Of a DNA stretch of 36,293 nt, positions 26,369 to 33,852 are shown piece by piece. The notes under the pieces were generated by a model, which made no database searches, was not told the origin of the DNA, and saw only the letters and a list, made by a program, of their open reading frames with translations. Every line of letters starts with the position of its first letter. Within the stretch, counting starts at the first letter, position 1. A program made the translations under genes and the position numbers. This stretch comes from Helicobacteraceae bacterium CG2_30_36_10 (GTDB taxonomy: Bacteria; Campylobacterota; Campylobacteria; Campylobacterales; Sulfurimonadaceae), in assembly GCA_001873135.1 (NCBI GenBank), contig MNYP01000057.1, positions 1 to 36,293 of the forward strand, read 5' to 3'.

Positions 26369-27670
26369 GTGGATAAAACATTTGAAACAGAAAGATCAAC
26401 ATCTGTGAGTAGAAGAGATTTCTTCAAAAGAACAGTGGCTGTAAGTGCTGTTGCTGCTGCAAGTATTCTAGCACCAGGCTCATTGCTCGCAGATGATGAA
26501 AATATTATTCATCATACTAAGTGGGGAACTATTTTAGGGGATGAATGTAATTTCAATCCTTATGGACTACCATCAGAATATGAGCATAATGTAGTAAGAA
26601 GAACATCGGCCCTTATGTCATCAGGTGGTGACATGCATGCTGCAATTTCTATGACGCCGCTACATGAATTAAGTGGAATCATTGTACCAAATGGTTTACA
26701 CTTTACTCGTACTCATAATGGGGTAGCTCACATTGATCCAAATAAGTATAGACTGATGATTCATGGTCTTGTGGAAAAACCAATTGTACTCACATTAGAT
26801 CAGCTTAAGAGATATCCAAGCGAAAGTAGAATCTTATTTTTAGAGTGCCCATCAAATAGTGCTGCTGAGTGGAAAGGTCCACAATTTGGCTCTTTACAGT
26901 TTGTTAAAGGTATGATGAGTTGTTCGGAGTGGACAGGCGTGCGCCTAAAAACTATACTTGATGACCTTGGTCTTAAACCGGAAGCTAAGTGGATGCTTGC
27001 AGAAGGTAGTGACGGTTCTGAGATGAGTAGAACATTGCCTGTTGAGAAAGTTCTTGATGATGTGATGATAGTTTATGCACAAAATGGTGAAGCTTTACGC
27101 GATGAGCAGGGTTATCCTGTACGTTTAATGGCACCGGGCTGGGAAGCTAACTTGTGTGTTAAGTGGCTAAAAAGATTAGAGTTTGGTGACAAACCATGGT
27201 ATGCGAAGGAAGAAACTTCCAAATACACTGTATTGACTGCAAGCGGAAAAGCTATTCAGCATTTCTATGCGAATGAGGTAAATTCTATTGTAACAAGTCC
27301 CTGTCCAGAAAAACCATGGACTGACCTTAAAGTAGGCGACTTAGTTGAGATAGAAGGTCTTGCATGGAGCGGACACGGAACTATTAGAGGTGTTGATATC
27401 AGCTTTGATGGCGGCAAAAATTGGACAGAGGCTAATCTTAAAGGTTTAGTTCTTCCAAAAGCTTGGACAAGATTTTCATATATGTATAGATATGAGGGTA
27501 AAGCATTATTGTTACAAAGTCGTTCTTATGATGACTCCGATAATGTTCAGCCTACTGTTAATCAAGAGAAAAAAGTAGTTGGTGTAGAGGGTGTTTACCA
27601 TAGAAACGCTATCTGTACATGGGCTGTTGATGCTAAAGGAGGGGTGACAAATGTTCAAGTTAGATCGTAA
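26369..27670 (+). CDS. soxC: Sulfane dehydrogenase molybdenum subunit SoxC
   Basis: SoxCD oxidises the sulfane sulfur bound to SoxY, yielding six electrons per thiosulfate. TAT signal SRRDFFK (14-20). The sulfite-oxidase fold is clear, with the molybdenum-ligand Cys160 in LFLECPSN and family segments 'LSGIIVPNGLHFTRTHNGVAHIDP', 'SEWTGVRL' and 'GYPVRLMAPGWEANLCVKWLKRLEFGDKPWY'. A C-terminal Mo-co dimerisation domain is present. 433 residues. The start is GTG 26369 behind AAAGGAGAAG; an ATG two bases earlier is out of frame. It overlaps soxD by 20 nt. Confidence 0.94.
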   Translation: MDKTFETERSTSVSRRDFFKRTVAVSAVAAASILAPGSLLADDENIIHHTKWGTILGDECNFNPYGLPSEYEHNVVRRTSALMSSGGDMHAAISMTPLHELSGIIVPNGLHFTRTHNGVAHIDPNKYRLMIHGLVEKPIVLTLDQLKRYPSESRILFLECPSNSAAEWKGPQFGSLQFVKGMMSCSEWTGVRLKTILDDLGLKPEAKWMLAEGSDGSEMSRTLPVEKVLDDVMIVYAQNGEALRDEQGYPVRLMAPGWEANLCVKWLKRLEFGDKPWYAKEETSKYTVLTASGKAIQHFYANEVNSIVTSPCPEKPWTDLKVGDLVEIEGLAWSGHGTIRGVDISFDGGKNWTEANLKGLVLPKAWTRFSYMYRYEGKALLLQSRSYDDSDNVQPTVNQEKKVVGVEGVYHRNAICTWAVDAKGGVTNVQVRS

Positions 27671-28868
27671 ATCAATTTTAATAGGAGCATCGCTATTTGC
27701 TAGTTCGGCCCTTCTTTTTACGGGATGTTTGCCTTCATCGACTAGTGTAAATGAAAAAACTAATGCAAGTGCTTCAAGTAAACTTGGACAGTATGAAATT
27801 AAAAGTAAAACTGCTATCGACGGCGGTGTTACTTATGTAAGGGCAAACGGCGTAGAAACTGCATATGCTTACAATCAGCAAAATACCAAGGGTGTTAGCT
27901 TTGGTAGAACTGCAACACCAAATGAAATCAAGGCATGGGACAGAGATTCTCTACACGATGGTACAGGTTTACCAGAAGGAGAAGGTTCTGTTGAGTTAGG
28001 AGAAGAGCTTTATGATGCTCAGTGTGTTTCTTGTCATGGTGACTTTGGAGCTGGTGGTAGGGGTTATCCTCAATTATCCGGAGGAAATCAATCTAAAGAT
28101 GAAAACGGAGTAGTTATAACTCTTAAAAATCAGAGAGTTTATGGAAAAACAGAAGCACCAAAAAGAACTATCGGTACATATTGGCCAAAAGCCACTACTC
28201 TTTTCACATATATAAGAGATGCTATGCCTTATGCACATCCAAAAAGTTTAACTAATGATGAAACTTATGCTATTACTGCTTATTTATTGGCTCAAAATCG
28301 TATAAAAATTGATGGTGAAACGATGGATGATGAATACATTTTAGATAAAGAAAAGCTCGCAAAAGTAGTTCTTCCAAATAACAATGGTTTTTATCCAGAT
28401 ATTGATGGTCCAAACGGTCCTGAAAATGTAAGAGCATTCTTTGCTAATCGTGCTAAAAATATTGGTGCGGGCATTAGATGTATGAGTGATTGTAAAGATC
28501 CAGGCGGCATTGACGGTAAAACAGAAACAGCGGTTATGACAATTGAGTATGAAATGAGCGATGTTAAACCTCCATACTCAACTGTTAGAGATTTACCACC
28601 AGAGCAAGAAGATAAAACTATATCTAAAGCTGAAAAAATGTACAATGTATCTTGCAAACTTTGCCATGCAACTCCTCAAATGGGTGCTCCGGTAATTGGT
28701 GATGTAGATGCATGGAAAAGTGTAATAGCTAAAGGTTTTGATAAGGTTCTGGTTAATTCAATTGCTGGTATTGGTGGCATGCCTCCTAAAGGTGGCAATG
28801 AGGATTTAACAGATACAGACATGAAGTTAATAGTTGAATTTATGATAGATTCAAGTAAGAAAAAATAG
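27651..28868 (+). CDS. soxD: Dihaem cytochrome SoxD, with a lipoprotein signal
   Basis: Electron-accepting partner of SoxC. Two haem sites are present, CVSCH (125-129) and CKLCH (335-339), with likely Met ligands in DAMPY (192) and GGMPPKGG (377). A pair CMSDC lies between the domains (about 277-281). The N-terminus 'SILIGASLFASSALLFTGC' ends in a lipobox with Cys26, so the protein should be membrane-anchored rather than soluble as in Paracoccus. 405 residues. AAAGGAGGGG lies before the ATG, within the end of soxC. Confidence 0.92.
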   Translation: MFKLDRKSILIGASLFASSALLFTGCLPSSTSVNEKTNASASSKLGQYEIKSKTAIDGGVTYVRANGVETAYAYNQQNTKGVSFGRTATPNEIKAWDRDSLHDGTGLPEGEGSVELGEELYDAQCVSCHGDFGAGGRGYPQLSGGNQSKDENGVVITLKNQRVYGKTEAPKRTIGTYWPKATTLFTYIRDAMPYAHPKSLTNDETYAITAYLLAQNRIKIDGETMDDEYILDKEKLAKVVLPNNNGFYPDIDGPNGPENVRAFFANRAKNIGAGIRCMSDCKDPGGIDGKTETAVMTIEYEMSDVKPPYSTVRDLPPEQEDKTISKAEKMYNVSCKLCHATPQMGAPVIGDVDAWKSVIAKGFDKVLVNSIAGIGGMPPKGGNEDLTDTDMKLIVEFMIDSSKKK

Positions 28869-28892
28869 TAAACCAAACAAAAGGAAAACAAA

Positions 28893-29351
28893 ATGGAAAG
28901 AAGAAAATTTTTAGGCGTAGGGCTAGCAGTTTTTGCTGCGATTGTAGCACCGGGAACAAACTTAAGAGCAATGGACTTTAGAGCCACTATGCCAAAAGCA
29001 TGGACAGCAGAAAAATCAGTTGATGCAATCAAAGAGTTATATGGTTCAGCGGAATTGAAAAAAACTGATAAAATCAAATTTACTGCACCTAAACTTGCAG
29101 AGAATGGTGGATCAATTCCAATTAACATCAAGTCTGACTTAGATCTTGAATCAGTAGCACTCTTCCAAGATGCAAACCCAAGAAGTTTAACCGTTGTATT
29201 TACAATTCCTGTAGGTGGAATCATTGATTATGATTTTAGAATAAAAATGAGACAAACTGCACTAGTTACAGTCGTAGCTAAAGGCAGAGACGGTACACTA
29301 TATACAACCAGTAAAGAGATAGATGTTTCTATCGGTGGATGTGGAGGTTGA
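28893..29351 (+). CDS. soxY: Thiosulfate-carrier subunit SoxY
   Basis: SoxY carries sulfur intermediates on the Cys of its C-terminal swinging arm. The 152-residue product ends in the exact GGCGG motif with Cys150 as the carrier residue. The N-terminus MERRKFLGVGLAVFAAIVAPG has a twin-arginine-type signal. The core beta-sandwich segments 'PINIKSDLDLESVALFQDANPRSL' and 'DFRIKMRQTALVTVVAK' are typical. AAAGGAAA precedes the ATG. A short hairpin covers the stop codon (29343-29362). It is followed by soxZ. Confidence 0.95.
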   Translation: MERRKFLGVGLAVFAAIVAPGTNLRAMDFRATMPKAWTAEKSVDAIKELYGSAELKKTDKIKFTAPKLAENGGSIPINIKSDLDLESVALFQDANPRSLTVVFTIPVGGIIDYDFRIKMRQTALVTVVAKGRDGTLYTTSKEIDVSIGGCGG

Positions 29352-29362
29352 TTCAACCCTCC
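29343..29362 (+). promoter_or_regulatory. Hairpin over the soxY stop codon
   Basis: GGAGGTTGA (29343-29351) can pair with TCAACCCTCC (29353-29362) with one extra C, leaving almost no loop. It may affect the relative amounts or stability of the soxY and soxZ messages; this is an inference. Confidence 0.35.
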
Positions 29363-29415
29363 CCCTCCAAGATAGATAAGTAAAAAAATAAAAATAAAAA
29401 ACAAAGGTAAAAAAA

Positions 29416-29718
29416 ATGGCAAAGATGAAAATTAAAGCAAAAGCAAAAGGCGACATCGTAAATGTAAAAGCAATGTTTACAAGCTTAATGGCAGATAAAG
29501 AAGAGGCAGAGAAGAAGAAAATCTCTGTAGAGTATATTACATATATCGTTGCAAAACACAACGGAAATATAGTGTATGAAGCAAATACAAGTGGATTCAT
29601 GTCTGAAAACCCTCTTGTTAAGTTCGATTTTAAAGGCGGTAAAGAAGGTGATAAAATTGAATTCACTACAATTGACAACAATGGAAAAACAGAGACAGGT
29701 TCAGAAAAAATTAAATAA
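29416..29718 (+). CDS. soxZ: Sulfur-carrier partner subunit SoxZ
   Basis: SoxZ forms a heterodimer with SoxY. 100 residues with the usual immunoglobulin-like pattern and no signal peptide of its own (exported with SoxY). Family features are 'MKIKAKAKGDIVNVKAMFTSLM' at the start, 'ANTSGFMSENPLVKFDFKGGKEGDKIEFTTIDNNG' and an ETGSEKIK end. It follows soxY and precedes the SoxH-like gene by 8 nt. Confidence 0.94.
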   Translation: MAKMKIKAKAKGDIVNVKAMFTSLMADKEEAEKKKISVEYITYIVAKHNGNIVYEANTSGFMSENPLVKFDFKGGKEGDKIEFTTIDNNGKTETGSEKIK

Positions 29719-29726
29719 GGACGCTT

Positions 29727-30746
29727 ATGAAAACTAAAATAATTATTTTATTATCGATAATAGCGTTCGTTATTGCGATGCCGTTTATATTTAATAAAAG
29801 CGTTACTATTTCAGATCCGCATAGACTTGACGTTGATGGTAATTTTATTCTTTACGAATGGGTTGAGGCTCGTGACGGTCAAGGCCCTGATTGGGATTAT
29901 AACTTAACACCAGTGCAAGTTAGTGATAGAGTTTGGTGTTTCTTTGGTGCAATGGAAATGCCAACTAAAGAGAATGCTGGAAATATGTCAAATAGTTGTT
30001 ATATTAAAGGTGATGATAGTTGGATAGCATGGGATAGTGGTCCTTCCTATGTATTTGCTAAGCAAGCTTATGAAGCAATGAGTAAGATTGCAAAGCTTCC
30101 TGTTAGTACAGTTATAGTTAGTCATGAACATGATGACCACTGGTTGGGAAATAACTACTATAAAGAAGTTCACGGTGCTGAAATTATGGGTCCAGAATCT
30201 ATAAATGTAAATTACCATAAGGGCGATCAAACAAGAATGGTTAAAGCATTGTATCAAAATGCTATTAGAAAAACAGAACTTGTTCCTGTTGATAAATCTT
30301 TTAAAGAAACTGTTAACTTTAAAATTTCTGGTATAGATTTTGAATATGTTAATGTTGGATATGCACACTCTGAAGATGACTGGTTTTTATATTTACCAAA
30401 AGATAAAGTTGTTTTGGTTGCTGACGTTGTTATGAACGGAAGAGTCACTTCAAATAGAGACGGCATTATTATAGGTCAACTTGAGGCACTAAAAGCTATC
30501 AAAGCTAGAGATTGGAATCATTTAGTTCCAGGACATGGTTTTATAACTGATAAAACGGCTGCTGATGAAGCTGTTCGTTACTTTACTCTCATTAAAGATG
30601 AAGTTTTAGAAGGAATAGAAGAGGGAGTACGCCCTGATGATATTACTAAAGTTGTTACTCTTGACGAGTTTAGAGGTAAAGATTTATACTACCTACTTAG
30701 TTCCGGAAATGTCTATAGAGCTTATGAAGAGCTAGAAATGTATTAA
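29727..30746 (+). CDS. SoxH-like periplasmic metallo-beta-lactamase-fold hydrolase
   Basis: A hydrophobic N-terminal segment (about 4-22, 'KIIILLSIIAFVIAMPFIF') acts as a signal or anchor. The metal site is complete: HEHDDH (133-138), His214 (GYAHSEDD), Asp233 (LVADVV) and His270 (PGHG). Such proteins are encoded as soxH in sox loci; their substrate is unknown and they are dispensable in Paracoccus. 339 residues. The start is eight bases after soxZ, so it belongs to the operon. Confidence 0.85.
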   Translation: MKTKIIILLSIIAFVIAMPFIFNKSVTISDPHRLDVDGNFILYEWVEARDGQGPDWDYNLTPVQVSDRVWCFFGAMEMPTKENAGNMSNSCYIKGDDSWIAWDSGPSYVFAKQAYEAMSKIAKLPVSTVIVSHEHDDHWLGNNYYKEVHGAEIMGPESINVNYHKGDQTRMVKALYQNAIRKTELVPVDKSFKETVNFKISGIDFEYVNVGYAHSEDDWFLYLPKDKVVLVADVVMNGRVTSNRDGIIIGQLEALKAIKARDWNHLVPGHGFITDKTAADEAVRYFTLIKDEVLEGIEEGVRPDDITKVVTLDEFRGKDLYYLLSSGNVYRAYEELEMY

Positions 30747-30797
30747 AGGAAGAAGATAAAGAGGAATAATTTATAATAAAAAGTAACTTAAGTCCTT

Positions 30798-30879
30798 TTT
30801 ATCTTTGCTTTACCATTGGTAGTGCTTGTAACATTAAAGATAGTGTTAATAATTTATCTTGCACTACCCAATGGATAAA
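30798..30879 (+). promoter_or_regulatory. Long structured element before the MOSC gene
   Basis: CCATTGGTAGTGC (30813-30825) pairs with GCACTACCCAATGG (30861-30874), a 13-bp stem with one bulged C. An outer TTTATC/GATAAA pair (30798-30803 and 30874-30879) extends it, and an inner AAGATA/TATCTT can form in the loop. It may end the sox transcript or act as a leader for the MOSC-DUF302-flavoprotein genes. No known riboswitch consensus was recognised. Confidence 0.55.
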
Positions 30880-30936
30880 TAGCACAAAAAATCAAACATA
30901 AAATTACAGAAGATTAAAAAAAGAGAGTGGTACTAT

Positions 30937-31383
30937 ATGTCATTACATCAAACTGGGAAAATATTAGAACTATTTTATTCTACAAATGATGGTAGGATAA
31001 ATACAACTGAGTTGGCTCTTGATGAGAAGGGCGTTATAGAAGATAAATATTATGATAAAGATATACAGAGATCAGTTTTAATAACTTCACAAGAAAGTTA
31101 TAAGTTAGCGGCTAGTCATGGTATAGATGCCCCATACAGTGCATTAGGTGAAAATATACTTATAGATTATAACCCTTACCATTTAAGACCGGGAGCGAGA
31201 CTTGCTATAGGTGATGCTCTTGTATTAGAGATTAGTCAAAATTGTACATTGTGCAAAAGTTTAGCAAAAGTAGATGCTAGACTGCCTAAAATACTTAAAG
31301 ATGACAGAGGTGTTTTTGCTAAAGTTATTAACAGTGGAACTATTCAAAAAGGTGATAATATTTATCTTCTAAATCAGCAGTAA
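30937..31383 (+). CDS. MOSC-domain protein
   Basis: MOSC domains relate to molybdenum cofactor sulfurase and bind or transfer sulfur and cofactor. The 148-residue product contains the family segments 'GVIEDKYYDKDIQRSVLIT', LGENILI (about 70-76), the 'LRPGARLAIGDALVLEIS' strand, and the conserved Cys in QNCTLCKSL (Cys103, Cys106). This is a small stand-alone MOSC protein like YiiM. AGAGAGTGG lies upstream. The position next to soxC, a molybdoenzyme, suggests a cofactor role; that is inference. Confidence 0.85.
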   Translation: MSLHQTGKILELFYSTNDGRINTTELALDEKGVIEDKYYDKDIQRSVLITSQESYKLAASHGIDAPYSALGENILIDYNPYHLRPGARLAIGDALVLEISQNCTLCKSLAKVDARLPKILKDDRGVFAKVINSGTIQKGDNIYLLNQQ

Positions 31384-31410
31384 AAAGTTCATAGAAAAGA
31401 AGGAAAAGAG

Positions 31411-32349
31411 ATGAAATCAATTATAAAAGGTTTACTTACTGTGCTCGTTCTTGTAACAGGGATTGCTGCTAATGCATCACAAGATATTCAGATATATACA
31501 ACTGACAACTCTGCGGGTAAAATAACAGGAGTTACGATAGAAAAAGTTTTTTCAGATGCAGGGTTCACAATCTCTGGAAATAATGACATGAATGTAGCGT
31601 TTAAGTCAAAGTTTCAAAAAACAAACCATAAAATGTATCATCTTTTTACTCTTTATAAAAAAGATTTGGTTCTAGCATTAGTTAAAGTGTCTCCAAAAGC
31701 CGCATTGTTTGCACCGTTGAGCATGTCTATCTATATGAAAAAAGGCTCAAACGACATTTCTATTTCATCTTTATCAATAGATGGTATGGCAAAAGTCACA
31801 GGCATACCTGCTACAAACAAGCATATGATAGAATACAGTAAACTTGTTAGAGCAACCCTTGCTAAAGCTTTACCGAAGGGTCACTTTAAAAAAACATCGT
31901 ATAAGCAATTAAAAGCTAAGGGCGAACTAGTTACTTCATTCAGTGCAGAAATGCAAGAGCAGGGAGAAGATGTTGAAGATGAGCTTGAAAGTTTTCAAAC
32001 AGAGTTAGAAGGTTCACTTGAAACTGTTGGATTTGTAATCGCAGGTTTCAACAAATTAAGTGATGATTTTTCAGAAGCCGGTTATGATAAATATGACTTT
32101 TTTGATGCATACTCTATTTGTAAACTATCGGTTATTTTTGAAGTGGCAAAAACTCATCCTGAAGCAGGTGCGTTTGCCCCTTGTACATTTTACATGTATA
32201 AAGAAAAAGGTTCAACTGAAGTACAGATGGCCTATCCGTCAGTATATAACTGGATAAGCTCTTTAGAGATAAAAGACGAGCCATCTATTAAAGTGCTAGA
32301 AGATGCTCAAAAACTTATGGTTAGAGTAGTTAAAGAAGTTACTGAGTAA
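31411..32349 (+). CDS. Periplasmic protein with two tandem DUF302-like domains
   Basis: Signal peptide about 1-22 (MKSIIKGLLTVLVLVTGIAANA). Two halves resemble each other. Half 1 (~28-155) has 'KITGVTIEKVFSDAGFTISG...ALVKVSPKAALFAPLSMSIYMKKG', and half 2 (~195-310) has 'LETVGFVIAGFNKLSDDF...VAKTHPEAGAFAPCTFYMYKEKG'. Both show the DUF302 pattern of a FAP(C) turn followed by a 'Y.KKG' strand. 312 residues. DUF302 proteins are common near sulfur-oxidation genes, but their function is not settled. It lies between the MOSC and SoxF-like genes in one transcription unit. Confidence 0.72.
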   Translation: MKSIIKGLLTVLVLVTGIAANASQDIQIYTTDNSAGKITGVTIEKVFSDAGFTISGNNDMNVAFKSKFQKTNHKMYHLFTLYKKDLVLALVKVSPKAALFAPLSMSIYMKKGSNDISISSLSIDGMAKVTGIPATNKHMIEYSKLVRATLAKALPKGHFKKTSYKQLKAKGELVTSFSAEMQEQGEDVEDELESFQTELEGSLETVGFVIAGFNKLSDDFSEAGYDKYDFFDAYSICKLSVIFEVAKTHPEAGAFAPCTFYMYKEKGSTEVQMAYPSVYNWISSLEIKDEPSIKVLEDAQKLMVRVVKEVTE

Positions 32350-32378
32350 TAAAATAATTTAAAAGAGAGGATTTCCTA

Positions 32379-33722
32379 ATGGCTATATCAAGAAGAAAAG
32401 CTTTACAGTTTTCAGGCGTACTTGTAGCAACAACTGCATTAAATGCATCTAATAAAATAGATGGCTTAAAACTCAAGGAAGCAGTTAAGACCAATACATC
32501 TTATAACGCTCCATTATCACCTGCGAAAGGTCCAAGAGTTGTTGTGGTTGGTGGTGGCTGGTCAGGACTCTCTATCGCAAAATATACAAAGATATTTGCT
32601 CCAAATGCAGATGTGGTTTTAGTAGAGCAGAGGTATGAGTTTATATCGGGTCCTCTTAGTAACTTGTGGCTGGTAGATAAAATAGAGTTGGAATTTTTAA
32701 CTCATGATTATCTTCAAGCTGCAAGAGAAAACAACTATACGTATTTTCATGCAACTGCAATAGATCTTGACAGAAAAAATCGTATTTTAAAAACTAGTGA
32801 TGGCGATGTTAGTTTTGATTACTTGGTTTTTGCACCTGGGATTGATTATGATTATTCACGTTGGACTAAAGATATTGCTTTTGAGACAAGGCTTAGACAG
32901 GAGTATCCCGCAGGTTTTATCCCAGGGTCTGAGCATATAACTTTACGCAATAAAGTTTTAAATTTTAAGGGTGGAAACTTTATATTGACTGTTCCAAGCG
33001 GAAATTATAGATGCATGCCTGCCCCTTATGAGAGAGCTTGCATTATTGCGGATTATTTCAAGCAAAAGAAGCTAAAAGCTAAAGTTATACTGCTGGATGA
33101 GAACAATGCTATAACTATTAAAAAAGAGGGTTTTCAATCTGCTTTTGACAAACTTTACAGTGATTATCTTGAATATCATCCTAATACTAAAATTCAAAAT
33201 ATTGACCTTGATAAAAAAATAGTTGAAACAGAGTTTAATGAAATCAGTTTTGAAGAAGCTGCTTTTTACCCACATGTAAGAGGGGCAAAGATTCTAGAAA
33301 GAGTCGGAATTGCAAAAGATGCTAATAACATGCTCGAAGGTGATATTAATACATTAACATATGAAGTCAATGATGAAAAAGATATCTATATTACTGGCGA
33401 TTCGAGACCGATGGGATTTTCAAAATCAGGTAATACTTCAAACTCTGAAGGCCATTACGTAGCAACACTAATCGCACAGAAAATTAATAAAAGCAAAAAA
33501 ATAAAATGGGAATCACCGACAACTGCTTGTTTCTCTGCAGTATCAATCGCACCAGAGAGAGCAATATATATCTATACTCAATATGCATATAATAAAACGG
33601 ACTCAACATTTAAATTTACATCTACAAGTAGCAGTGAAAATTGGCTCAAAGATGGAGCTGTTAACGCTGATTCAAATAGAGCTTGGGCTACTGCTTTATA
33701 TATGGATATGTTTAGCAAGTAG
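32379..33722 (+). CDS. SoxF/flavocytochrome c sulfide dehydrogenase-type flavoprotein
   Basis: TAT signal SRRKALQFSG (Arg5-Arg6). FAD binding uses VVVVGGGWSG (54-63), and the second half 'DIYITGDSRPMGFSKSG' is the usual FAD-contacting end. The redox disulfide pair of FCSD is represented by Cys212 in RCMPAPYERA and Cys384 in TTACFS. The C-terminal FCSD-type domain ('YNKTDSTFKFTSTSSSENWLKD') is present. 447 residues. No dihaem cytochrome partner (SoxE/FccA) is adjacent, so the electron acceptor is uncertain. It is co-directional with the DUF302 and MOSC genes. A SQR-like role is less likely because the PYERA motif is FCSD-specific. Confidence 0.87.
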   Translation: MAISRRKALQFSGVLVATTALNASNKIDGLKLKEAVKTNTSYNAPLSPAKGPRVVVVGGGWSGLSIAKYTKIFAPNADVVLVEQRYEFISGPLSNLWLVDKIELEFLTHDYLQAARENNYTYFHATAIDLDRKNRILKTSDGDVSFDYLVFAPGIDYDYSRWTKDIAFETRLRQEYPAGFIPGSEHITLRNKVLNFKGGNFILTVPSGNYRCMPAPYERACIIADYFKQKKLKAKVILLDENNAITIKKEGFQSAFDKLYSDYLEYHPNTKIQNIDLDKKIVETEFNEISFEEAAFYPHVRGAKILERVGIAKDANNMLEGDINTLTYEVNDEKDIYITGDSRPMGFSKSGNTSNSEGHYVATLIAQKINKSKKIKWESPTTACFSAVSIAPERAIYIYTQYAYNKTDSTFKFTSTSSSENWLKDGAVNADSNRAWATALYMDMFSK

Positions 33723-33756
33723 TTAATTTAAATTAGATGAAGAAATCCCCGCTATT

Positions 33757-33820
33757 GTAAAGAGTTAAGGCGGTGTCAGCTTTGCTGATGGAAAACCTTT
33801 ACTGTAGAGAAGTAGCTCTA
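33757..33820. other. Structured intergenic region after the SoxF-like gene
   Basis: GTAAAG-a-GTT (33757-33766) pairs with AACCTTTAC (33794-33802) and encloses TCAGC-TTT-GCTGA (33776-33788). A separate hairpin TAGAG...CTCTA follows (33805-33820). The folds can form on either strand. It sits between convergent genes and may be a terminator, a 3'-end stabiliser or a small RNA; no family was recognised. Confidence 0.45.
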
Positions 33821-33826
33821 TTACAC

Positions 33827-33847
33827 TTTCCACATGCCATGTGGAAA
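33827..33847. repeat. Overlapping inverted pair of the dispersed 12-mer
   Basis: TTTCCACATGCC (33827-33838, exact) overlaps GCCATGTGGAAA (33836-33847, one mismatch), making a 21-bp palindrome around one central base. It lies 5 nt before the stop of the convergent coiled-coil gene, a terminator-like position. Confidence 0.78.
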
Positions 33848-33852
33848 TGTAA

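Noticed and set aside
28676-29224. 182-residue open frame on the minus strand over soxD and soxY
   Set aside because: It lies antisense to two well-supported sox genes, lacks a recognisable motif and ribosome site, and its composition is that of a reverse-strand shadow.
30798-30879. Molybdenum-cofactor riboswitch upstream of the MOSC gene
   Set aside because: Only a long hairpin is visible; I could not match the conserved Moco-RNA core, so no riboswitch is called.
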